A stretch of DNA of 64,000 nt from Anaerolineaceae bacterium. Its GTDB lineage: Bacteria; Chloroflexota; Anaerolineae; Anaerolineales; Anaerolineaceae. A program made the position numbers and the translations under genes. The DNA lies in assembly GCA_029265815.1 (NCBI GenBank), contig JAJUGU010000001.1, positions 310,001 to 374,000 on the forward strand, given 5' to 3'. Positions 46,089-54,135 of the stretch are shown piece after piece. How positions within the stretch are numbered: the first letter of the stretch is position 1; the number at the start of each line of letters is the position of its first letter. The notes under the pieces were generated by a model. It worked only from the letters and a program-made list of their open reading frames with translations, searched no databases and had not been told where the DNA came from.

Positions 46089-46985
46089 TTACCTGTTTTT
46101 TTGAAGATAGTTGATCTGGTTTTTGAATCTGGATGGCATCAGATTGAACTCTTTCGGAATGGTATCAAGATTAGTTATCCTATCCGAAGCAAGTTGATCT
46201 AGCCATAAAATAGAAACTGGAAATTTTGGAAACAACTGGTCAATCCACATGGTCATCAATCTTAATGACTGGGGTGTTATTGGAATTAAATATCTTTTAA
46301 TTCCCATTTTTTGCATGATCAAATTTAATATTTCTCGATAAGAAAGGATATCGATTCCGCCAATGCTTAATAATCGGTTGATCATTTTAGAGTCATCGAG
46401 GGCAAGTTGCATGCACATTACAAGATCATCAATCCATAGAGGCTGCAGCAGTGTCGACCCATCACCGGGAATAAAGAGAAAGCCTGGTGATAGTTTTAAT
46501 AACTTTGCAAATGGAACAGTAAATTGATCACCGTCACCAAATATGACCCCTGAACGAAATATTGTGTAGGGAATTCCACTGTTGATAATCCATTGCTCGG
46601 CGATACCTTTGGCTTTCAACACCGGATAAGCAGATCCCCTGTCTGCTCCAAGATGACTGATATAGAAAACTCTTGATACTTTCGAATCACGGGCAGCCAT
46701 GATCAAATTTGATGTGCCTTCAACATCGATTTGATTCAGGTTTCCCTTACCCCCGTATCTCTCAGCACCGGCGAGATGAAAAACTACTTCCACATCTTTA
46801 AGTGCTGCGCGCAGACTACGTTGATCAGAAAAGCTACTGACTGCAGTATCAATGGCAATACCTTTGGGAAAATTGGGCGACGTCTTTGAAGGGCGAATTA
46901 ACACCCGCACTCGTTCACCTCGATTAACGAGCGCTCTGATAAGATTTCTACCAATAAAACCAGTTCCACCTGTGACAAGGATCAT
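46089..46985 (-). CDS. NAD(P)-dependent epimerase/NDUFA9-like SDR
   Basis: A 298-residue atypical/extended SDR with TGGTGFIGRNLI at the N-terminus, DVEVVFHLAGA, and ISHLGAD in place of the usual Ser region; the YxxxK pair is not clear (YPVLKAKGIAEQW), which fits the atypical complex I NDUFA9-like group. The likely role is nucleotide-sugar or lipid/quinone-related oxidoreduction. It is directly upstream of the GH57 gene (2 bp) and shares its operon. An extended -10 lies 9 nt before the ATG. Confidence 0.83.
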   Translation of the reverse strand: MILVTGGTGFIGRNLIRALVNRGERVRVLIRPSKTSPNFPKGIAIDTAVSSFSDQRSLRAALKDVEVVFHLAGAERYGGKGNLNQIDVEGTSNLIMAARDSKVSRVFYISHLGADRGSAYPVLKAKGIAEQWIINSGIPYTIFRSGVIFGDGDQFTVPFAKLLKLSPGFLFIPGDGSTLLQPLWIDDLVMCMQLALDDSKMINRLLSIGGIDILSYREILNLIMQKMGIKRYLIPITPQSLRLMTMWIDQLFPKFPVSILWLDQLASDRITNLDTIPKEFNLMPSRFKNQINYLQKNR

Positions 46986-46994
46986 ATCCTGAAA

Positions 46995-47003
46995 ATTATA
47001 GCA
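46995..47003 (-). promoter_or_regulatory. Extended -10 element with very short or no leader
   Basis: TGCTATAAT on the minus strand ends 9 nt before the ATG at 46985. Any leader would be three bases or fewer. Confidence 0.5.
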
Positions 47004-47085
47004 GAAGTTGTTCAGTCTTTAATTATCCAATTGGTACAAATCTTGCTACACCATTATTAGGATTCATGCATGAACAGGCAGGCAG

Positions 47086-48411
47086 ATGATGAAAAGCAAA
47101 TCTTATCTCCAGAGGCTCATTTCTCCCAGGATCGGTTTTCATTATTTTCAAGATACCGCTCACTATACAAACCACGACCTAATCACCTGGCTCCCCAAGC
47201 TGATCCAACTCAATGCAAAATGGATCATTTTACAGTCTGATTCTACCCGCGCTATCCCTGAACAATTCTTGTCGGGATTGATCGACAATGGGGTAACCCC
47301 GATCGTCCAAATTTCTATGCCTCTCCCTAATGCACCGTCTGCCGCTGATCTGCAAGCGATTCTTGGCGCCTACTCTCGCTGGGGTGTTAAACAGATCATC
47401 CTTTTCGACAAACCCAATATGGTGCAGGCCTGGTCACCATCCGGCTGGTCTCAGCAGGATCTGGTGGAGCGCTTCATTGACAAATTCATACCTCTGGCTA
47501 TGACAGTAGCACAATCGGGCATGACACCGGTCTTTCCACCACTTCAACCGGGTGGTAATTATTGGGATTTAACTTTCTTACGCCTCGCATTGCAGTCAAT
47601 CATTCGCCGTGGATATTCAAACCTGGTCAAACAGATGTCTCTTTCTGCTTATGCATATACCTTCGGACACGAATTAGACTGGGGTTCAGGGGCGCAAGAG
47701 AAATGGCCAAATAGCAAGCCTTACATTAAGCTTGCTGATAGCCAGGATCAATGTGGATTTAATAACTTCGAATGGGTTCAATCCATCAGCCGAACAATTT
47801 GCGGCAAGGAAATGCCCGTTATTATGCTAGGTGCTGGAATTAAGGAACCTGGAATTGCATATTCTCCCGAGGTGCACATTGAGATCGTTCAAAATATTCT
47901 CGAACGACTGAATAACATCCCAGAAACCAAAGGCATTCCCTCCTATGTGCAATGTTGTAATTTCTATCTCCTTGCAGCTGAACCCGGCACTGCTGAGAGT
48001 ACTCAAGCCTGGTTCAAATCGCCTGACGAGGTAATGCCCATTGTCGATTTTCTAACTCCGGTACCTGAAAGTATTGAGGCTCCTTCGTCATCTGATGAAA
48101 AAGAGTTATTATCTGCCAGATCAGCATCTGATCTTCAATCTCTACCCCTTGAGCATTATCTTCTCCTCCCCCAGTATGAATGGGGTATTGCTGAATTTCA
48201 CCTGGATGCTGCACGTCCATTTATCCTGAAACACCATCCAACGATTGGTTTTTCAATCCATGAAGCTTTGCTAGCCAGAAAAATAACCGTAGTTGGCGGA
48301 GAAAGTTCATTTCCTGAGGAATTATTGGACCAAATGCGCTCAAACGGTTCAATCGTAGACCGAATTAGTGGAGATGGTACAAGTATTGCAACACAACTCG
48401 CAGAGAGGTAA
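47086..48411 (+). CDS. Uncharacterised TIM-barrel-like protein upstream of ftsZ
   Basis: A 441-residue soluble protein without signal peptide. Residues 15-310 alternate strands and helices (RIGFHYF, KWIILQSD, TPIVQISMP, VKQIILFDKPN, MTPVFPPLQPGGNYWD, LSAYAYTFG, PVIMLGAGIKEPG) like a glycoside-hydrolase-type barrel; an Asp/Glu-rich stretch follows, and the last ~75 residues (PTIGFSIHEALLARKITVVG) form a small separate domain. I recognise no family. It ends 3 bp before ftsZ, suggesting translational coupling. A cell-wall or division role is guesswork. Confidence 0.7.
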   Translation: MMKSKSYLQRLISPRIGFHYFQDTAHYTNHDLITWLPKLIQLNAKWIILQSDSTRAIPEQFLSGLIDNGVTPIVQISMPLPNAPSAADLQAILGAYSRWGVKQIILFDKPNMVQAWSPSGWSQQDLVERFIDKFIPLAMTVAQSGMTPVFPPLQPGGNYWDLTFLRLALQSIIRRGYSNLVKQMSLSAYAYTFGHELDWGSGAQEKWPNSKPYIKLADSQDQCGFNNFEWVQSISRTICGKEMPVIMLGAGIKEPGIAYSPEVHIEIVQNILERLNNIPETKGIPSYVQCCNFYLLAAEPGTAESTQAWFKSPDEVMPIVDFLTPVPESIEAPSSSDEKELLSARSASDLQSLPLEHYLLLPQYEWGIAEFHLDAARPFILKHHPTIGFSIHEALLARKITVVGGESSFPEELLDQMRSNGSIVDRISGDGTSIATQLAER

Positions 48412-48414
48412 CCC

Positions 48415-49584
48415 ATGAACATTTCACTTCCCTCCACACCTATCACCTGTAATCCCAATCCACCCAGAAAACCAGTCCTTAAGGTTATTGGACTCGGAGG
48501 TGGTGGACAAAATGCTGTCGACCGCATGATAGAACTTGGCATATCAGAAGTCGATTTCATTGCTGCAAATACTGATGCTCAGGTACTGCGTTCAAGTCTT
48601 GCTCCAGTTAAAGTGCAACTTGGACCAGTGCTCACCCGCGGACTCGGAGCGGGAGGAGATCCAGCTATTGGCGAGGCAGCCGCGGAAGAAAGCCTTAGGG
48701 AACTTAGCCTTGCATTAGCCGGTGCTGATATGGTTTTTCTCACAGCCGGAATGGGCGGCGGAACTGGAACAGGGTCCATTCCTATAGCTGCCAGGATTGC
48801 CAAATCTCTCGGTACAGTCGTAGTGGCAATCGTAAGTCTTCCCTTTTCTTTCGAAGTTGGCCGCCGTCAAAAGAATGCACGAGAAGGACTCGTTAAACTA
48901 CAGCAATATACCGATACGCTGATTAGTGTACCTAACGACCGCCTGTTACAGATCGCACCACGCGATCTGCCTCTCGACATGGCATTTCGTCTCGCAGACG
49001 ATATCCTGCGCCAGGGAATTCAGGGAATTTCTGAATTGATCACCCAGCCAGGTTTGATCAATGTTGATTTTTCACATGTGCGTAATTTGATGAAAAACGG
49101 CGGCGGATCACTGCTGGCAATTGGTACTGGTCAGGGAGAAAATAGGGTGAACGACGCATTGGAACACGCTTTACACCACCCCATGCTCGAGACTATCAAT
49201 CTGGAAGATGCCAGCGGAATTATTGCTAACTTCACCGGTGGTGCTGATCTTTCGTTTGCTGAAGTTATGGATGCGCTGAACACCCTTCACGTTAGAACTA
49301 GTGGCAAAGCTGAGATCATCCCCGGAGTTATCTGCGATGACAAGATGGAAGACCGGGTTCAAGTCATCCTGGTTCTAACTGGAATTGGAGCAACCTCGAT
49401 CGAATCATCCAACGTTCGTACCACCAATTCAACTACTCAACCATCGGTGAAGAAAAATGGAGGGTATCCATCTGAAGAAGATTTTGACCCTCAAAATACC
49501 GAAGCAGAATATCAATTGGAAATGGCAGGTACACCTGCCGATCTTGATATCCCTGCATTTCTTCGGCGTAGAGTGAGCCGATAG
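48415..49584 (+). CDS. ftsZ: Cell division protein FtsZ
   Basis: The tubulin-like GTPase that forms the division ring. The 389-residue protein has IGLGGGGQNAVDRM at the start, the GTP signature GGGTGTG (in AGMGGGTGTGSIP), the T7 loop NVDFSHVRNLM with catalytic Asp, and a ~50-residue linker ending in the conserved C-terminal peptide DIPAFLRRR. AGAGG precedes the ATG. No ftsA, ftsQ or mur gene is adjacent; instead it is preceded by an unknown barrel-like protein and followed by two very small genes and a terminator. Confidence 0.96.
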   Translation: MNISLPSTPITCNPNPPRKPVLKVIGLGGGGQNAVDRMIELGISEVDFIAANTDAQVLRSSLAPVKVQLGPVLTRGLGAGGDPAIGEAAAEESLRELSLALAGADMVFLTAGMGGGTGTGSIPIAARIAKSLGTVVVAIVSLPFSFEVGRRQKNAREGLVKLQQYTDTLISVPNDRLLQIAPRDLPLDMAFRLADDILRQGIQGISELITQPGLINVDFSHVRNLMKNGGGSLLAIGTGQGENRVNDALEHALHHPMLETINLEDASGIIANFTGGADLSFAEVMDALNTLHVRTSGKAEIIPGVICDDKMEDRVQVILVLTGIGATSIESSNVRTTNSTTQPSVKKNGGYPSEEDFDPQNTEAEYQLEMAGTPADLDIPAFLRRRVSR

Positions 49585-49592
49585 GAGTTCGT

Positions 49593-49811
49593 ATGAACGC
49601 TCAGGACAAATCCTCAGTATGTAATGCAGTCTACCGCCAGTTTCCCGAACTTCGTGGAGCTAATCCCACGATAAAGGAGCTTCCAGGAAATAAATATCAG
49701 CTAATTTTCCATGGTAAAGCTCAAACCGAAAATGGAAGAACACTACCTCGCACCGTGCGGGTTGTGGCTGATGAAAACGGAAAAATTCTAAAACTTTCTA
49801 CATCCAGGTGA
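49593..49811 (+). CDS. Small (72-residue) protein downstream of ftsZ
   Basis: A 72-residue soluble protein beginning MNAQDKSSVCNAVYRQFPEL, with a beta-rich second half (YQLIFHGKAQ, TVRVVADENGKILKLSTSR). RBS TAGGAG lies 8 bp after the ftsZ stop. I do not recognise it. The position in the ftsZ operon, only 12 bp before another tiny gene, makes it a real gene and suggests a link with division. Confidence 0.65.
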   Translation: MNAQDKSSVCNAVYRQFPELRGANPTIKELPGNKYQLIFHGKAQTENGRTLPRTVRVVADENGKILKLSTSR

Positions 49812-49823
49812 ATGGAGAATAGG

Positions 49824-50039
49824 ATGAATAGTTTATTTAAACAAATTGAACTTTGTTTCTGGAATATTGCAATTCCCGTGCTTACCAGGTCCCAAATTGT
49901 TCGAGTGATTATTCAAAACTCACTACGAATTTATCAAAACAAGAAACTCCTGTATCAAATTGCGGTGGTTACAGTTATCGCCTGCGCAGGATTTGCCACA
50001 GGCTTACTGGCCTATTCAGTTAGTCTCTTCTTTGTATAA
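49824..50039 (+). CDS. Small membrane protein at the end of the ftsZ operon
   Basis: A 71-residue protein. The N-terminal ~45 residues are amphipathic and basic; residues ~46-68 form one transmembrane helix (YQIAVVTVIACAGFATGLLA). Start at ATG 49824, 6 nt after GGAG; an earlier ATG at 49812 is less well placed. No named family recognised. A membrane anchor or modulator of the Z ring is possible, but only from position. The operon ends with a terminator just downstream. Confidence 0.65.
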   Translation: MNSLFKQIELCFWNIAIPVLTRSQIVRVIIQNSLRIYQNKKLLYQIAVVTVIACAGFATGLLAYSVSLFFV

Positions 50040-50062
50040 AAAAGCGCTTCAAGCGCTTTTTT
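50038..50062 (+). terminator. Rho-independent terminator of the ftsZ operon
   Basis: AAAAAAGCGC (50038-50047) pairs with GCGCTTTTTT-containing 50053-50062 around a five-base loop; the T-run is part of the right arm. Confidence 0.88.
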
Positions 50063-50097
50063 GTTCTTTGCGTTTGTTTGTTCCTCCTTCACAAAAT

Positions 50098-50106
50098 GGT
50101 AAAATG
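50098..50106 (+). promoter_or_regulatory. Extended -10 promoter candidate
   Basis: TGGTAAAAT lies 47 nt before the ATG at 50154, just after the ftsZ operon terminator. Confidence 0.35.
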
Positions 50107-50153
50107 AATTTGTATTCATGTTGCATCCGACTTTCAACGCCAATTGAAATAAC

Positions 50154-50855
50154 ATGAAAAAAGTTGTTTTTCTCCTGGTCATCGTGATTTTCATTGTCAG
50201 CGCAGTATTGGGATTCCAGGCTGCCGCCAGATTCAGTACGGCTCAATCTTCGCAATCACAATCAAACGAAGGTCTGCCATTACCTTCTGCACAAACAAAT
50301 TACCTTCTCATTCATGTTAATGACCTTTCAAGTGACCAGCCTCAGCTTGTCTCACTCTGGGGATTATTTGTCTTCTACTCAAATCCCCCACAGGTAATGC
50401 TAATTCCCCTCTTTCCTACCTATGACGATGCGTTATCAACAACCTTGGAATCAACCTTTAAGATTAGCAAAGAAAGACAAATTTCTTCGCGCTTCATTAC
50501 AGAAATTGAAAAGAGTTACCAGATTAATATTGCAGGTTACATCGCAGTAGATAATATTGGTCTTTCACTCTTTAATAAGTGGATAATTGGGGATGATACG
50601 CAAGTTTCAGCTGTAACCCCACGAACAGACGATGAAAAACAAATTGTCTTAAATAACAGTCATCAATTTTTCACAACAGCTTGTGCACAGTTTTCTCGCT
50701 CTGGAGTAAAACATTTCATCGACCAGATTCATTGGACAGACTTGCTGCCTTCTCATTTTTTAACCAATTTTTCCTTTGAATCGCTTGCGCTTGCAGCAGA
50801 TTATTTTATTTCCGCTGGTGAAATCGACCAGTGTACGGTTTTATCAAATGAATAA
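50154..50855 (+). CDS. Membrane-anchored protein, distantly LytR-CpsA-Psr-like
   Basis: A 233-residue protein with one N-terminal transmembrane helix (VVFLLVIVIFIVSAVLGF) and an exterior domain. The opening QTNYLLIHVNDL, the strand VMLIPLFPTY and the later GYIAVDNIGLSLFNKW (compare the YVAVDFxGFxxLVD of LCP enzymes) suggest a shortened, diverged LytR-CpsA-Psr domain. The conserved Arg and Asp residues of active LCP transferases are not all present, so activity is doubtful. No strong ribosome-binding site. Confidence 0.55.
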   Translation: MKKVVFLLVIVIFIVSAVLGFQAAARFSTAQSSQSQSNEGLPLPSAQTNYLLIHVNDLSSDQPQLVSLWGLFVFYSNPPQVMLIPLFPTYDDALSTTLESTFKISKERQISSRFITEIEKSYQINIAGYIAVDNIGLSLFNKWIIGDDTQVSAVTPRTDDEKQIVLNNSHQFFTTACAQFSRSGVKHFIDQIHWTDLLPSHFLTNFSFESLALAADYFISAGEIDQCTVLSNE

Positions 50856-50887
50856 GTTTTTATCGGTAACGATAATTGGAGGTCAAT

Positions 50888-51913
50888 ATGAAAAAAGTTT
50901 CCCGCCGGGATTTTTTACATCTCATGGGCGTCGGGATCGGAGGAGTAACAGCCGCGCAACTGATTTCTGGCTGTGAAACAGATCATCCTTCACCCACAAA
51001 AAATCCTGAACCCAGCCTCACTCCCCTGCAACCACTGCCCACATCGACCCCCACCCCATCACCACAATCCACAAATACACAACAACCAACGCCACCTGAA
51101 TATCCATACCTGGTTATCACTCACGGCGAAGACCCTGAACAACATGTACGCCAGGGCATCAAAGCCTTGGGCGGAATGGAACGCTTTATGAAATCGGGAG
51201 CGGATGTCATCATCAAACCAAATATCTGCGTTCCTTATCACACATATGAATATGCAGCAACGACCAATCCCTGGATCGTTGGAGCCCTGGTAAAAGTGTG
51301 TCTTGAAGCTGGTGCGAAAAGAGTAAGGGTAATGGATTTCCCATTTGGCGGTTCAGCAAAAGACAGTTACAGGAAAAGCGGTATAGAAGAACAGGTCAAT
51401 GCAGCTGGTGGCGAAATGGAAATCATGACAACATTAAAATATAGAGAGTTCGATATCCCTAATGCAGTTTCTCTACAAAAAACCAGCGTGTATGAAGAAA
51501 TATTGAAAGCGGATCTTCTCATCGACGTTCCGATTGCTAAAAATCATGGACTAGCCATTCTTACTCTCGGTTTGAAAAATCTTATGGGCACAATTCTGGA
51601 TCGGGGAGCTATCCATAACGATTTTGATAACAGGCTGGTCGACCTGGCAACACTTGTCCGGCCACATTTAACAGTGATTGATGCCATACGCACCCTGATG
51701 GCAAACGGCCCAACAGGCGGAAACCTGTCTGACGTGAAAGTTCAAAATACTGTCATTTTTTCTCAAGACACGGTAACTGCTGATAGCTATGCCACTTCTC
51801 TCTTCGGTCTTCTCCCCCAACAATTGGGGTACCTTGTCAATGCAGCCAATCGCGGCATTGGCAGGCTGGATTATCAAAATGTAAAGATTGAAGAATTTAA
51901 CATCAATGGCTAA
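50888..51913 (+). CDS. DUF362 domain protein with Tat signal
   Basis: A 341-residue exported protein: twin-arginine signal (SRRDFLHLMG) followed by a Cys after LISG, so it may be both Tat-exported and lipidated. After a Thr/Pro-rich linker the DUF362 domain covers ~75-341 (VIIKPNICVPY, VRVMDFPFGG, LLIDVPIAKNHGLAILTLGLKNLMGT). DUF362 is often fused to, or next to, ferredoxin domains; here the next gene is a membrane polyferredoxin overlapping by 8 nt. RBS TTGGAGG precedes ATG 50888. Function unknown; probably redox. Confidence 0.82.
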   Translation: MKKVSRRDFLHLMGVGIGGVTAAQLISGCETDHPSPTKNPEPSLTPLQPLPTSTPTPSPQSTNTQQPTPPEYPYLVITHGEDPEQHVRQGIKALGGMERFMKSGADVIIKPNICVPYHTYEYAATTNPWIVGALVKVCLEAGAKRVRVMDFPFGGSAKDSYRKSGIEEQVNAAGGEMEIMTTLKYREFDIPNAVSLQKTSVYEEILKADLLIDVPIAKNHGLAILTLGLKNLMGTILDRGAIHNDFDNRLVDLATLVRPHLTVIDAIRTLMANGPTGGNLSDVKVQNTVIFSQDTVTADSYATSLFGLLPQQLGYLVNAANRGIGRLDYQNVKIEEFNING

Positions 51914-53441
51914 ACGATCTGCATTTGCTCACCAGAAAATTACCAATTTTTGGGTTACACTGCGTAAGATCTCACAAAGCCTTGCATTAATCGTCTTTCT
52001 CGCGTTTATGATAGAAACAGGGTTAGACCGAGCTCCTCACGATCTTACGAATATTCCCATCCGCCTCAGTCCCCTAGCAATGCTCTCCAGCCTGATCAGC
52101 AGCCGTACCTTTTTGTCTGGGATGACAATCTCTCTTATCCTGTTGCTGTCGAGCCTGATTATCGGAAGAGCCTGGTGCGGATGGGTCTGCCCTATGGGAA
52201 CAGTGTTAGACATTTTCCATTTTCGAAAAATAAAATCCGTTCGAACCCTGCCTGAGAGATTACGTGCCATTAAATATGGTTTGTTAATTGTTATCCTGTT
52301 CTCAGCCATATTCAGCAATCTCACCCTTTTGGTCTTTGACCCGCTCACCATCTTCACCCGCACGATGGCACTTTCTATCCTTCCTGTAATCGATCAAATT
52401 ATCACCGTCATTGAAAAAACTCTCATTAACGTGCCCTTCCTCACCGAGTCAATTTATCAATTTGATTTATGGGTCCGTCCCGCAATCTTTCCAATTGAAC
52501 CCGCGATATTCCAGTACACCATTTTAAATGGCATCTTCTTTATAGGGATCATCCTGCTCAATCTTCTGGCTGAACGCTTCTGGTGCCGGTACATCTGTCC
52601 ATTAGGAGCGTTGCTTGGATTGTTTTCTAGATTATCTCTGGTAAAGCGTAAAGTGAAGGATACTTGCGTTCAATGTCATTTGTGCGAGCTACACTGCCCC
52701 ACAGGTACAATTGATCCACAAAAGGAATACACCAGTGATCCAGCCGAGTGTACTCTATGCATGAACTGCTTAAAAGAATGTCAGAAAAAAGCTCTCACAT
52801 TTTCTCCATCTGTTTCACTGGCTCCGCGTAGTGACTATGATCCAGGTAAGCGTACTATCCTGAATGCTTTTCTAGTCTCAATAACACTCACGGCATTACT
52901 TTCCATCGATTGGGTTAAACGTTATCCACGCAATCACGCCCTTCGACCACCCGGAACAGACAGCCAGACACTTTCATCCACTTGCACACGTTGTGGTTTG
53001 TGTTTGAAAGTTTGTCCAACAGGTGCACTGCAGATCAATCTTGCAGAATCAGAGATCGAAGCGGCTGGCACACCTGTCTTCATCCCCCGCCTTGGCTTTT
53101 GTCAATATTCATGTAATGCCTGCGGTCAAATCTGCCCTGTGGGAGCTATTCCGCCGCTCAATTTGTCAGAAAAACAAAATAAAATCATAGGAAAAGCCTA
53201 CATCAACCCTGATCGCTGCATAGCATGGTCTGATCATCAGACTTGCATCGTATGCGAAGAAATGTGCCCGCTACCGCAGAAAGCGATCTCTCTTGAGTCT
53301 GGGGAGTTTTCTTCTCCCACAGGAGGCACAATTACCATTTCTCTTCCTGTAGTCAATCGTGAAATCTGCATTGGCTGTGGTATCTGTGAAAACAAATGCC
53401 CTGTAGCAGGAGAAGCCGCGATTCGCGTCTATACGATTTAA
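51906..53441 (+). CDS. Membrane polyferredoxin (NapH/NosR-like, multiple 4Fe-4S)
   Basis: A 511-residue membrane iron-sulfur protein. Several transmembrane helices in the first ~220 residues carry two CxxxCP loops (CGWVCPMG and CRYICPLG) as in NapH/RnfB-linked proteins. Further [4Fe-4S] motifs follow: CVQCHLCELHCP, CTLCMNCLKEC, CTRCGLCLKVCP, CNACGQICP, CIVCEEMCP and CIGCGICENKCP. It likely passes electrons across or along the membrane, with the DUF362 protein as external partner. I prefer ATG 51906 (overlapping the previous stop) over TTG 51888. Confidence 0.87.
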   Translation: MAKRSAFAHQKITNFWVTLRKISQSLALIVFLAFMIETGLDRAPHDLTNIPIRLSPLAMLSSLISSRTFLSGMTISLILLLSSLIIGRAWCGWVCPMGTVLDIFHFRKIKSVRTLPERLRAIKYGLLIVILFSAIFSNLTLLVFDPLTIFTRTMALSILPVIDQIITVIEKTLINVPFLTESIYQFDLWVRPAIFPIEPAIFQYTILNGIFFIGIILLNLLAERFWCRYICPLGALLGLFSRLSLVKRKVKDTCVQCHLCELHCPTGTIDPQKEYTSDPAECTLCMNCLKECQKKALTFSPSVSLAPRSDYDPGKRTILNAFLVSITLTALLSIDWVKRYPRNHALRPPGTDSQTLSSTCTRCGLCLKVCPTGALQINLAESEIEAAGTPVFIPRLGFCQYSCNACGQICPVGAIPPLNLSEKQNKIIGKAYINPDRCIAWSDHQTCIVCEEMCPLPQKAISLESGEFSSPTGGTITISLPVVNREICIGCGICENKCPVAGEAAIRVYTI

Positions 53442-53463
53442 TCACTGAAAATCAGCTATAGCA

Positions 53464-53472
53464 TGATATAAT
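53464..53472 (+). promoter_or_regulatory. Extended -10 promoter of the slyD-like gene
   Basis: TGATATAAT matches TGnTATAAT; a CTGAAA at 53445-53450 could act as a weak -35 (16-nt spacer). The start codon is 40 nt downstream. Confidence 0.5.
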
Positions 53473-53511
53473 GTTGCGTTTGATAAAAATAAAACCAGAA
53501 AGAGGGCGACA

Positions 53512-54048
53512 GTGAGCGCAACACAGGATTTTTCAGAAGTAAGTAAAGATTTGGTTGTCAGCATGGAATATGAACTGCGTGTTGATGGTGAATTAATTGA
53601 TAGCGCAGATGCAAACGACCTGCTTGAATTCATTCAAGGACATGGGCACATCATCCCCGGTTTGGAAAGAGAAATCGAAGGGATGAAAATTGATGAATCA
53701 AAGGAGGTATTTGTCAAAGCTGTTGATGCTTATGGGGAATACGATCCTGAAGAAATTATTGAACTACCCAAGACAGAATTTCCCGAAGATTTTCCCTTCG
53801 AGCCAGGCACAGAAGTTGTGATGGAAAACGAAGAAGGTGAAGAAATGTCAGCCTTCATCGAAGAAGTCACTCTTGATTCAGTCACATTGAACTTCAATCA
53901 TCCTCTGGCTGGCAAGGATCTTAACTTCAAAGTGACCATCAGAGGTTTGAGAGCTGCCACGCCCGAAGAGTTGGAACACGATCATGTCCATCTGGATGAG
54001 TCTGATTGCTGTGGAGATGATTGCTGCGGCGGTGATTGCTGCAAGTAG
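53512..54048 (+). CDS. FKBP-type peptidyl-prolyl isomerase (SlyD-like) with Cys-rich tail
   Basis: Catalyses cis-trans isomerisation at proline and acts as a chaperone. The 178-residue protein has the SlyD split FKBP domain (YELRVDGELIDSAD, HIIPGLEREIEGM) with the inserted flap (VFVKAVDAYGEYDPEEI) and closing LAGKDLNFKVTI. The tail HDHVHLDESDCCGDDCCGGDCCK holds six cysteines plus His and Asp, like the nickel-binding SlyD tail. Start is GTG 53512 after AGAGGG. A terminator follows, so it is monocistronic. Confidence 0.93.
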   Translation: MSATQDFSEVSKDLVVSMEYELRVDGELIDSADANDLLEFIQGHGHIIPGLEREIEGMKIDESKEVFVKAVDAYGEYDPEEIIELPKTEFPEDFPFEPGTEVVMENEEGEEMSAFIEEVTLDSVTLNFNHPLAGKDLNFKVTIRGLRAATPEELEHDHVHLDESDCCGDDCCGGDCCK

Positions 54049-54062
54049 TAAGGAAAAAATAT

Positions 54063-54086
54063 AGCAGCCGCGAGGCTGCTTTTTTG
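54063..54086 (+). terminator. Rho-independent terminator of the slyD-like gene
   Basis: A 7-bp GC-rich stem (54063-54069 with 54074-54080, loop GCGA) is followed by five to six T. Confidence 0.85.
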
Positions 54087-54135
54087 TCTTCTCTTTAGGA
54101 CCTTATACAATACATAATTCAGTAAAGGACTTTTC

